Positions 12,301 to 24,400 of a stretch of DNA of 64,000 nt are shown here, piece by piece. The first letter of the stretch is position 1. Every line of letters begins with the position of its first letter. The translations under genes were made by a program, and so were the position numbers. Source of the DNA: Maratus speciosus (taxonomy: Eukaryota > Arthropoda > Arachnida > Araneae > Salticidae); the NCBI GenBank assembly GCA_963932465.1, contig OZ010792.1, positions 513,035,100 through 513,099,099 of the forward strand, given 5' to 3'. The notes beneath the pieces are model-generated. The model was not told the DNA's origin, ran no database searches, and saw only the letters and a list, made by a program, of their open reading frames with translations.

Positions 12301-15300
12301 AGTTTCGTTAAAAGATCGCGAAAGAACTACAAATTTCGTCAAAAGATCGCGAAATGAACGCAAATTTTATCAAAGGTTCGCGAAAAAACCGCAAATTTCG
12401 TCAAAAGGGGCGAAATAACCGCAAATTTCGTCAAAAGATCGCGAAATAACAGCAAATTTCGTCAAAAGATCGCGAAATGAACACAAATTTTGTCAAAACA
12501 TTGCGAAAGAAGCGCAAATTTTGTCAAAAGATTGCGAAAGAACCAGAAACTTAGACAAAAGATCGCGAAACTACCGCGAATTTTGTCAAAAGATCGTGAA
12601 ACAACCGCTAATTTCGTCAAAAGATTGCGAAGCAACAGCGAATCTCATCAAAAGGGGTGAAAATAACCGCGATTTTTTTTCAAAAGATCGCGAAACAACC
12701 GCGAATTTCGTCAAAAAGGACGAAATAATCGCAATTTTCGTCAAAATATGACGAAAAAACCGCAAATTTCGTCAAAATATGGCGAAAAAACCCGCAAATT
12801 TCGTCAAAAGATCGCGAAATGAACAAAAATTTCGTCAAAAGATCGCGAAACAACCGGAAACTTCATCAAAAGATCGTGAAACAGCTGCGCATTTCGTCAA
12901 AAGGGGGCGAAATAACCTCTCATTTCGTTAAAAGATCGCAAAAAATCGGATATTTCGTCGAATGATCGCAAAACAGCCGCGAATTTCATCAGAAGATAGC
13001 GAAATAACCGCAAATTTCGTCAAAAGGAAGGCGAAATAACCGCAAATTTCGTCAAAAGGAATGCCAAATAACCACAAAACTCGTCAAAAGATCGCGAAAT
13101 AACCGCGAATTTCGTCAAAAGATCGCTAAAAAATGCAAATTTCGCCAAAAGATCGTGAAAAAACGTGAATTTCGTCTAAGAGCCGCGAAGAAAACATAGT
13201 GCTGGGAGTGGATTTCTCCCCCTTCCTCCACTCTGCTGTAACCTTTCAGAAAATTAGCTGTGAATTTCAGAACATTTTTTTTCACTCAGAATAGCCCCTG
13301 CCATATATACTTTCTCATAAGTTGAGAAATATTGGAAAAATAAATGTTCTGTACCTACGGTAATACAGCATTTATCTGTAACATGCCATAAAATTTTGGG
13401 GAAATTTTCATGTGGATTGGGGGAAATGTTGGGAGTAGAGACATTTTCTGCACCCCTGGACAAAGGTACATGGAAAAAGAGCAACTGATAGTTTAGGAAA
13501 TTGATGATGAACCTATGGCACCTAAGACAGAATGAACTTTCACTTTCGAAACGTAGAAGTACCTTTATTTAAAAAATATGCAACCAAAATTGCAAAAGGG
13601 AAAAATAGCCATATTAGAGATTGATCTCAGCTACCCCCCAGTTGCAGAAAATTCTCCAAGTGTCTGCAACAGATACTTCAGTGGCAGAAGATAATATGCA
13701 GGTAAAATATTTTACAACTGAAGTGTTAATTAATCAAACAATCACTTACCTCTGACATTATTATGCATTTTATTAATTTTGCTAATAATAATCTTAAGTT
13801 TTTTGTATTAAGTAATAAAGAGCTAAACATAATATAAAGCGAAATAAAGATTCGATGGATAAATAATCTGCAAAAAGAGAAGATAATCTGCAACGCCCGT
13901 CTCCCGTCTCGAACTTTCTGCTACCGGGAGCTACCCTATCAGCGTTCGAAATCCTTGGTGGTCCGCTGGTCCAAGATTACTAAAAATGTAATCGGACCAC
14001 TAATTTAAAAAATTTAGTGGTCCGAAGGACCAGTAACTAACAGTAACTTTTCCCCCTCTGTGACAGGTAAACATAAATTTTCCCATCCCTGAGAAAATTG
14101 CAACCAAACATTACAATAAGCATAAAATTTGCATAAAAACTTAGTCAGTTAAAATAAATAAACAGAAATAAAATACATAATAATTTCAGTTTTTGTTTAT
14201 GTACTATTTATCCAATTTTTAGCAAATTATAATTTTACATTTTATTATGCCGAAATTTTTGGGTAACTGAAAGGAAGTTAGGTTTATATTCTCGGAGAGG
14301 GAGGGAGGGGGGGTCACTCAAAGGGTTAAAGGTACTTATATAATTTTATGTAGCGGGCCAGTGACGATGTCTGCGGACCAGTAAACTCTGATGTTTACTG
14401 GTCCTTGAGACCAGTGATTTTTTTAAATCAATTCTACCGCTGCCTATGCAAAAAAGTTGTTTAAAAATATTCTAATTTAAACGAGAAATTGAAAAACAAT
14501 CTGCCCCCATAGGTTTAGCATTAGCAAGCAAGTGAATGAAGAGTCCCTTAAGAAATGGATATGCGATTATACTTTGTTACTTTTATTTCAATCTTACTGA
14601 TTGATAAGGAAATCATACAAGTTGAAATTTTCCAACTTGAGTGAAAAATAAGTGTGTTACAAACTGGTAATGCAAAAAGGTTCTTTGGTAAATTCTGTTA
14701 ACCAGAGTCATCTAGGAGAGATCAGTAGGTAGAGTTTTGACACATTAAGCCAGAGGTCCTGGGTTGAACTCCTGACCTGGATACTTTTTCACTCAGTTGA
14801 AAATTTAAACTTACATAACTTAAATTATAATTGCATAAAAGTTGTTTATTAAATAAAAAATATATAACTAAATTAATAATAATAATTATAATAATAAGGT
14901 AAAAAAAAAAATAGGTATTATTTTTAGTGCATTAAATATATATCTTTCAATTTAGAAAAAAACAAAAATATATATATATAATGTTCATATCTTGTTCATC
15001 TTTAGAATTTTACCAATTTGTTCATATATTTGTGATTTCATCTTTATTGTATATAGATAGATAAATATATATATATTAACAATTACTTTTCTTTTTCTTA
15101 AATGTAACCCATGTAATGACTTTTTCAACAGTTTCAAAACCATTATATAAATATTCATCCATATCAAATACCCACTATATATATCATATATCCTGTAAAC
15201 AGCTTAACAGACTGTCCATTTTGCTCAATAAACAACAGAGGGAAATATTCATGTCTACGCTTACTGAAAATTCATTTAAATTTTAAATATTTGGAATTAA

Positions 15301-17769
15301 AAATATTATTATTATATAAAGAAAAATTATCACTAAATTGGGGGCCTTACATCATAAGGGTCATTCAGAAAGTAAGTTTCCTATGGCCCAGAAACAAAAC
15401 ATAATTACATGGAAAGATTTATTGCGAAAGATACAGCAATGTTTCAGCTACTTCACAACATAAGAACCACCGGGTTGACAACTGTGACAAGGTGTCTCTA
15501 TTCCCACGTGGCAGACTTCTATGACACTGGACTACAAACAAGGGCGGATCCAGCTCACCATTTAGAAGGGGGTCATGGATTTCCTTCTTTTGGGTGGGAG
15601 GGAATCACATCTCTTTATGAGAATTTTTTATAATGAAAGCTATTCCCAAATCCAAACTAACTACTTTTCTCATACTTTCGCAAAGTCATTTTCATTTGTA
15701 AATACGAAAAATTTGCATTAATATTCGTAAAAATATAAAATTTACTGATTTTGTTCAGATACCAAGAAATTAAAGAGTTTCCCATTTTCTTATAAAGGCA
15801 AAGATTCATTAGGAAAATGTTGTCAAAATTAGCATTTTTAGCCAAGTTTTACGAGTTGAAAGCAAGAGAAATGCCGTCACAAGGGAACAATTGTCAACGA
15901 TTAAATATGGCCAAAATTTTTATCCAATTTTAGAGGTAACAAATAGTGGCGTAGCCAGGATTTTGTTTCAGGCGTGGGGGAGTCCAAAATTTTTCCTTCA
16001 GGTTATATATAGTAAAACTTGTCAAGATGAAATCGCAAATATTGGTGAAAAATTCCGTTTTACATAGGTTTTGGTGTTTGCAGATGTAATTGTATAGTAT
16101 CGTTTTCGATAGCACCATGGAACATTTCCGTTTAAGACAGAATTCCATTATAGGCAGGTTCCAATTTTACAAGTTTTGTGTATTTATATACTTATTTATA
16201 TTATATGAATAGTAAAACCTGTCAAAATAGAAATTATCTCTAACAGAATCCTGCCTTAAACAGAAGCGTTACATGGTCTTAATATGTATTGCCATACAAT
16301 TAAATTTGCTAAAAACCTGTTTGAAAGGGATTTTCACCACTCTTTAGTGAAACCTCTGAAAGCTGAATCTTTCTATAATGGGATTCTGTCTCAAACAGAA
16401 GAGTTTCAGGTTCCCGTCGAAACAAGCAATACATCTTAGTGCGGTAGTGTATCTTAGAAGTATAATTAATTACACTTCTTTGAAAGGAAGTCTGTCTAAA
16501 ATGGAACTTTTTTCCAGTCCCTTCCGATCACGTCTTGACAAGATTGACTGTGTATGTATAATAGAAGTATTTCGAGAACTTTAATAATTTAGGTATATCC
16601 TTATTTAATTTCTTAATTTAAAAAAAAAGCATAGATAAAAAAAAAGTAAGATCAATCTCTGTAACTGCAGCTTATAATACGTTGGAGTTACATTAATATT
16701 TATCAGTGAAAAAGATTTTACATACATTACGATGTAAAAAACTGAGCGCATTTGAAGAGTATTAATTTATTTAGCAATTATTAGTGATTTATTTAAATCA
16801 AGTTTCAGAATACACAACATTTGCCTACAATAAAGTTAGGATCAAGTGGTTAAGCTTAAAACAGCAATTTCCATGTTTAATTTCTTGCCATTTAATTAAG
16901 AACTTATGCTGTAATAAACATTGGATAATGATTTCACATAAGTGTCAGTGAGTCATTAGTTGCGAGTTTTAGAGATAAGGTTTTAATCTTTAAGAAAAAG
17001 ATCTTGCAATTTCAGCTACACAAACTAGTAATGTAAGACGCACACGCATCAAATACAGTTCATGCCAGCGTTACCAGTTTGGCCTCCACTTTTAATTCGA
17101 AATTTCAAATTCACACCGGAAATTTTGAAAGAAGAATCTTTACTTTTTGTAATCGCACAATTTCTGCCATAAAGCAAAAAATACTATTTTTATTTTCTGG
17201 TGTGAATTTGGATTTTCTTAATAAAAATGGAGGCCAAACTGGCAGCTACAGAAACTAGTAATGTAAGAAGCACACACATCAAATATAGTTCATGCTGGAA
17301 AAAATAGTTTTGTTACAACTGTCTAAAACAGCCATAATGATTTGGAGTTTCTATGTTTCATGTCTCACCATTTTTAATACCATATTCTAACCATATCTAA
17401 TAATTTCTTCTGATATCTGGTCGTCTTTAAGGAAGTAAAATTTTCGTAACAAATTTATTTGTGTTGGATTAGCACTTTTTTGTAAGTATTAGGATGTGTA
17501 AAAATATAATGGTGGTTTCTGTTATTGTACTTCACAACCAATTTATTTTAGATATTTCGAAACAGTTTTAGAGCATTCTCCAAGTTCTGCAGTAAGCTCT
17601 GGGCTTTGGTATGTGGATTCAATTTGATTTCTTATTGTTAAAGACAAAGTATCACCCAAGACCTTCTCCATACACAAAATTGTTATTGCCACCATGAAAT
17701 TTCTTAAAGCAATGTTAAACTGGGCGTTCACAATTAGTAACTGAGGTCAAAGGAAATGTTGAATCCAGA

Positions 17770-17806
<37 letters not shown>

Positions 17807-20800
17807 TATGGGATTTCTGCAGCTCTGGAAGGGACACTTCGGAATTCCGTGGAGGGGGTAGCACTTTTAGAACATTAATAAGCATAAAATCCCAAATCTT
17901 TCGTTTGCATCCTTAACCCGTTTGGGACCAGCATCTTTTACATGATTTTTATTCCTTTGACACCACTTTTTGTCAAATAATTAAATTTAGTTTATCAATC
18001 GAGAAAATGTCTTAATTAAATAAGGAAAATTTTACTTTTAATTTTTAGTGGTATTAAAACCAAGTTCTGTAAGCACCTTTTGAAAATGCATATATGCACC
18101 CATGGTCCCGGAGGTGTTAAACAACTAGACATGAGGATCAAAAACCTCATCTCTATATATTTCAGCATTCAGAGTTGCACTGGTAAAAATGTGTAGGTCA
18201 GTGTATGATTCCACGACCTTTGTATCGATGATTTTCACGGAAGTTTGCAGCTTTATTGTATGTGTTTTCCCTTCGATATAATAACACGTCTGCAATAATC
18301 CTCCAAACAAAATCAGGATTCATCGGTAAAGAGAACTCTGCTCCAGCCTGTGATACTGCAATGACGATAATCTCTGCACCACTTTACCGGGCGCATTTCG
18401 CTGCCGGAGTTAGTGGAATACAAATAATGGGTTTCCTTGCATGCAGCCCTTTTTTATACAGCCTGTTACTTAGAGTAAATCTGGATAGTCGAGCTCCTGT
18501 TGCTGCAGTGAACTCCCTTGCAATCTGAACTGATGTCAGTTGCCTGTTTCTCTAATAATGGTCCTGAAAATCTATTATGGCACATTTTTTACCTTGATCT
18601 GGATGTCTGTTCACATTACCAGTGTCTGTTAACCGTTTCCATATTCTTGACATGACGCTTTTGGATATTTTAAAGTATTTACAGACTCCTGAGAGTGCCT
18701 GTCCTGCTTCTGTTCTACCTATCTCACGCCATTTCTCGCAATTGGTCATATGTCTTCTGGATGACATATTACACCTACTACAAATTTTACCCAACTACAC
18801 GTACAATCCTTAAATTAGACTTCAAATCACTCACATGCAATCCTTGAAATTAAGACTTCAAATCACCCACATGCAATCTTTGAAATTAGACTTCAAATCA
18901 CCCACGTGCAATCCTTTTCACACGTGAACTGAAGGAACGGGCTAAAAAATTTGCATATTTTTCCGTAGCGAAGGTTAATTTCATTGGACTATGTGATAAC
19001 TTTGGCATTGAGTTACCAATCAATCACCTTTCATTGAAGTTCCCTTAATAGAATTAACACAAAGCACCTTTTTATGGTTATTCCTTTAATTTTTCTCACC
19101 AGTGTATTTTGAAAGTGGTAACAAATAACCAGTCCAAAAATAAAGTTACTTTTTTTAATTGCTTGCAGCAGATTTAAAATAATTGATAATATTGACCGTT
19201 ATAAAATAATTAAAGATAAGGGTCGCGAAACTCAACCAATGTGCCATTATTGCGTTCGTGTAAACTCGTCTTTTCCCATATGTGTCGGCAACAGTTGGTC
19301 CCATTGAAATCCGAGATAAAGAAGTTTTACGTTTAATCTAGTTACACAAAATTTGAGTAAACGGAATAGCAGGTATACTTTCATAGTTATCCTTCTGTCT
19401 CGGGACATTAAAATGATCCGTTTACGAGAGGATTCCATGTTCACAGAAAACCTGCCAAGAAGGAATCACAAGTGGAACAAGTTTCATTTCAGATGGGTTT
19501 CAAACATTAGCAAGCATAAATATATAGTGTTGTTTTCGTCGAATCTTGAATTGTTTTCCTTTGAGATAGTTTATCTTCACAGATTTTACTGTAATGCATT
19601 TATGCTCTTCAGAGGTGTACTATAGAGTGAGTATGTTTTAGCAGTTTTAATGGATAATGTGAAAACGGAAAGTGTTTATAATGGAAACCTGTATAAAACG
19701 GAAATGTTCATAGTCCCGGAGGATGACATAACTTTGAATTATACCTTCTAAGACGAACACCCGTTTAAAGCGGAATTTTTCATAGGTTCTTTGTGATTCC
19801 GTCTTATCCAGTTTTACTGTTGTATCCATGATTCAGTAAAATAGTTCTTCGTTCAGGTTCACCCCCCCCCCCCCCCTTTGGCTACGCCACTGGTAACAAA
19901 ACCGTACACATTGGCATTGGCAGCTATGTGATTCTATTAGTGTCATGAAAATTGCAGGAAAAAGAAAATCCTCTTCTTTCTGCTTAAAGTATTAAATAGT
20001 TTTTTCAATCGAACTTATACCTTTGAGATAAATCATTTTCTTCTGATTGACTGATGGCTTCCATTATTATGAAAGTCATTATAAATGAAGATGAAAAAGC
20101 AGCCGTAAAAAGTTAGAACTCTGATTTTCTGGTCAGAATGGGGGTCTCTTTCATCTTTACCCAACACTTCATTTATAATGGCTGTTTCATAATAATGGAA
20201 GCCAGAAAATAACTTGGTTAAAGCAGAAACTCGGTTAAGCAGGACTCGGATAATCGGGACTCTACTGTATATTTCATTTTAAAAATGATCTTTAAAATAT
20301 TTTTGTTGGTCTTCAGAGGTGGTGTCATGGCCCCCCGTGGTCTCCTCCTTGGATCCATCATTGACTACTAAAATTTATCCCACACTATGACAAGTGTTAC
20401 AATTCTGGTGGATCTTATGTTGAGAAGTAGCTGAAACATTATTGTATCTTTTGCAGTAAATCTTTCCATTTAATTATGTTTTGTTTCTTTTTCAATAGGC
20501 AGTGGGAAAGTTACTCTCTGGGCGACCCTTGTAGATGAATCCGGATCATTGAAATTTAACGTTAAATTCAGGAAATCATTAAATTAAAAATTAGGGGAAG
20601 ACGGGGTACAATGAAACATTACTTGTAAAATCAATCAAATTTGTCATAGAGAGTTGCAGTTTATATATATGTTACACAACTATATGTTCCAATTACTGAT
20701 GTGATTTGGATACATTCACACTTCTACAACAGTAGCAATAGAAGATTATTGCTTTTACATCATTGAAAGTAACTTTCTTTACTAAAAGTAATTTTGTTTC

Positions 20801-21399
20801 TTTTTCCTTGTTCTTATATGTAATAATTATTTTTTCTATGCATTGTTATCTTTGGGTTGTTGTCTTCATACCTCTAAAACCAAACTAAAAAAAATAAATA
20901 TTAGAAGTTTGAAAATAAATTTTTACTTAGTAACCTCAGTGCGGGGTACAATGAAACACTTGCAGATGGGGTACAATGAAACATGTTTTATTATAGTAAT
21001 AAAAGTAGTAAATATAATATATTAGAAGTAAGAGTAGGAAAACAGAAAAAAAAAAGACTTTTGTTCTAACCAGGTCAGTAAAAAATACTCTTGTTAAGCA
21101 ATTAAAAAATAGAAAGAGAAAAAAAAGCTAAGAAGGGATTGTTTTGAAAACAAACACTGCCTGCTACAGACTCTGATGATTATCCAGATTTTTTTTCTCC
21201 AGGCCCAGCTGGTCATCGAGGTACTAAGAATGAGATATCCACACACAACATGTATGGCACAAGCAATATCCGTATAAATGGAAACATAAGGAAATATATA
21301 CCGTTGGAAAAATCATACATTTAAATGAAGTCAAATGTGAAGTACTTGATATAAAAAGACTCCAACCCAGTTTTAATTTTTTTTTTTTTAGAAACTTAC

Positions 21400-21440
<41 letters not shown>

Positions 21441-24400
21441 ATTGTGTTGAAACTACCACCCCATATTTCTTCAGGAGCAACTGAAATATAAGCAGAAATG
21501 CTAATTTTTGAAACTGACTTGAGCCAATTTAATATAAAATGAAGGGTATTTTTTAAACTAATAATTTTTTTTTTTTTTTTTAAATCTTAGACTATAATAT
21601 TTTTATCAAGTTCCTTATTAATCAAGTTTTGTTTTTGTATTTATCTCATTTTTAATAAAATAAACTATACTGGGTGAAAATTGCTTCCATCATTTGGAGT
21701 GTTTCATTGTACCCCAGTATGTGTTTCATTGTACCCCGGCATACGGGGTACAATGAAACATTGTAAGACATTTAGTTTTTGTTATTTTTCAAGCATAAAG
21801 ATATTGTTTAGAACCTAATAAAAATTTATTTAGATGGGGAAAATACAAGATTAAAAATATGCATTAATTATATTTTTGTGCATGCCAAAATTGTGGATAG
21901 GAAAAAAAAATTAGTAAATTTTGTTTCATTGTACACCGTCTTCCCCTACAATGTATAGGAAAAAAAGTTAAAAAATATATATCAATTAATTTAAGTACAA
22001 TTTATAAATTCCAATGCAGAACAAATATACTTACAACAGAAGCTGCACGGGGTGCATCAGCCAAAACTATTGGAAGGCCAAATGCAGATATAATAATACC
22101 AGTGGTGATGAATAACGCCAGTTCATGACATGCATTAGTTGTTGACATATCATCTCTGTACCTTCTTGATATTAAAATGGGGATTGGTGAGAAGATGTAA
22201 AATATTATGACAAAGAATGGGTACCAGTTGCTAAAAGGGAAAAAAGGTAAAAATTAATTTTATAAATATTATTTTACACAGTTGAAAGTAATTTAATTAT
22301 GAGAAAAAACTATATATATTAAAAGAATCAATCTGAATAATAATACAAAAATGATTTACATGTGCTCAATAAAATCTGCCGACCGAATAGTGATAGAAAA
22401 TTTTTAATCTGAATACTGCAGAAGAGTTTTGAATGCGCTGTAAGAAAGGTGTAGAATCATAATACACATAATAAAAGAGCTGATGGTCATTTACAAAAGT
22501 CATTATAAAAGGTAAAATGGGGTATGTATACCTAGAACATTTTTCAATTAGATGAAATTCATATAATTAAGGAAGTGTTCTGAATTGTGTTACTGATAAA
22601 TTACATCTTATTTCATTCGAAAATTAAAAGTTTTGGTCAGAGGCACAGAAAGCCAGTTTGGAGATAGTGTTTCCAAACAGGAACACATATATATGTATGT
22701 GTGTTTGTTATCAATGTGTATGTATAATTAATTAATAATTATATATACGAGGGCAAATCAGTAAGTAGTTCACAAAAACCAAAAAAAAAAGGGAAACCAA
22801 GATACATACGTAAAAGGCATGTTTATTTCTCCATATTAATCGTCATTTACATTGATACATTTGTACCATCTCTTTATGAGTTAATTCTAATACTTGCTGC
22901 ATAAAAGTCTTTGGACTGCACTCTCAGCCATCTGTGTATCTCACATTCAATGTCTGTATCAGTCGGCTGTAGGCTAAACCATGTGAACACCCTGTTGCAG
23001 TTGCTAATGCTGTCTACTGTTGTTCGCCTGTCAGCTCTAACCATTTACTCAACCTTTCGCAATGTGTCTTCTGTCGCAATCTCAACAGGACGACCACTTT
23101 GTTCTTCGTCAACAACTTTTGAATGCCCCTTCTTATCTTGTACAATTGTTGTCTCATAAATTTGAAATTGGCAATTTACAGTTGAACAGTGCGGTCACCT
23201 ATTGGCATAGTTGGAAACAATTTACTACTAATTTCTAGGGATGTAACGAATAGTGATTTGGCCGAATAGCCGAATACCGAATATTCGGCCAAGTTTTAGG
23301 CCGAATACCGAATATTCGGCGGCCGAATACTGACTTTAATATAAATGACTTTTATTTTAATTGTTTAATTTTTTTTACAATTTTAAAATAAAAAATTAAG
23401 GACTAATTGGAATTAATTTTTTGTTTGAGTTTTCAAAAATCATAACAGCTGATTGTATTTTTTGTAATACTTTAAATGGCTTAAGAAATATTTTAAAGAT
23501 AACATATGACTTTTAAAAATGTAAATAATAATTTAATTCATAATTTTTTATTTAATCCATAGATAGTTCTAGTAATTTATATATATATACTATCTAAAAT
23601 AGAACTCATTACCTCTGTAAAAATGAAACTTTTTTTATTTTAGTAAAATCCTTTCACCCCCTAAAAATAAGAACTTGCATGTGCCCTCTGTCTTTTTATA
23701 TCCTTTTTCATGCAACTTAAACTTAGTAAATTTACATTCTGTATGTCAAAAAAAAAAAAAAAAGGTTATTTTCTTAAAAAATAATTATTCATTCCATTAA
23801 AATATTATACAGTAGAAGATCTTTATAACGCAAAGCTCAAAATGCAAGGTTGTGCGTTATGTAGAATTTTGCGTTATATGGATCACATAATTAAATTCAC
23901 CTTGTAAACATGGCCAAATATGTCTGAAATATATCAAAATGCATTAGGATATCTTTATACTGCATTCCTTGTTACAAAGAGTTATACAAATTAGAAATTT
24001 TTGCATAATATAGGTCAGATATTGTTAAATTTACTTTATAAACATGATCCAAATATAACTGACACAACCATCCCTTATATTAGACATTTTCAAAAATGTT
24101 TATTGTAATAATAGCATTTTTTTTTCAGTAAAAAGGTCTTAAATTAGAAGATAAAGTTGAACTAATCTATCAAATTTAGTCCTCTAGAGAGTAGCAATAT
24201 TTTACAATGTGAAAATGCAGGCGCTTTTTAACTGCAAAAATCATTGTTTATATCTGAGAAGTTGTGCGTTATATGGAGAATTGCGTTATAAAGATCTTTT
24301 ACTGCATATTCTTTTCTGCTACCAAGATATACTTTTCTCTTTTCTTTCTCTCAAAACTAACAAGCTCCTCATAATACTTCCTCCACCTCATATTTCAGAA

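Larger units (their letters stand above)
15944..19892. mobile_element. hAT-superfamily element, 8-bp TSD gtaacaaa
   Basis: Ends TAGTGGCGTAGCCAGG and TTTGGCTACGCCACTG are inverted repeats, flanked by the identical 8-bp duplication GTAACAAA (15936-15943 and 19893-19900). Element length is 3.95 kb. No hAT transposase is recognised; the interior holds a hairpin MITE (17074-17242), a poly(T) tract, a decayed Tc1 transposase and AGTAAAAC(C)TGTC phrases near 16010, 16210 and 19815 that look like ends of another TA-type element. Confidence 0.85.
15357..20530. mobile_element. Mariner-like foldback pair of long inverted repeats hosting a nested hAT
   Basis: The left arm starts AGGGTCATTCAGAAAGTAAG and continues through ACAAAACATAATTACATGGA and GATACAGCAATGTTTCAGCT. 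The reverse complement of 20330-20530 carries the same series, so the arms are 150-190 bp inverted repeats of a mariner-type end. The space between them is largely a hAT insertion (15944-19892) plus other material. TA precedes the left end. No catalytic frame is left outside the nested insertions. Confidence 0.6.

Noticed and set aside
12005..12751. Open frames of 137 and 76 codons with repeated [15 protein letters not shown] peptides
   Set aside because: They are read-through of the 31-bp satellite, whose unit contains few stops. There is no start context, no domain and no codon-level conservation.
11898..13195. CRISPR-like regular repeats
   Set aside because: Units are contiguous with no unique spacers, and the host is a eukaryote. 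It is a satellite.
14710..14785. Functional tRNA gene
   Set aside because: A and B boxes are present, but the paired arms do not fold into a full cloverleaf. Treated as a SINE or pseudogene.
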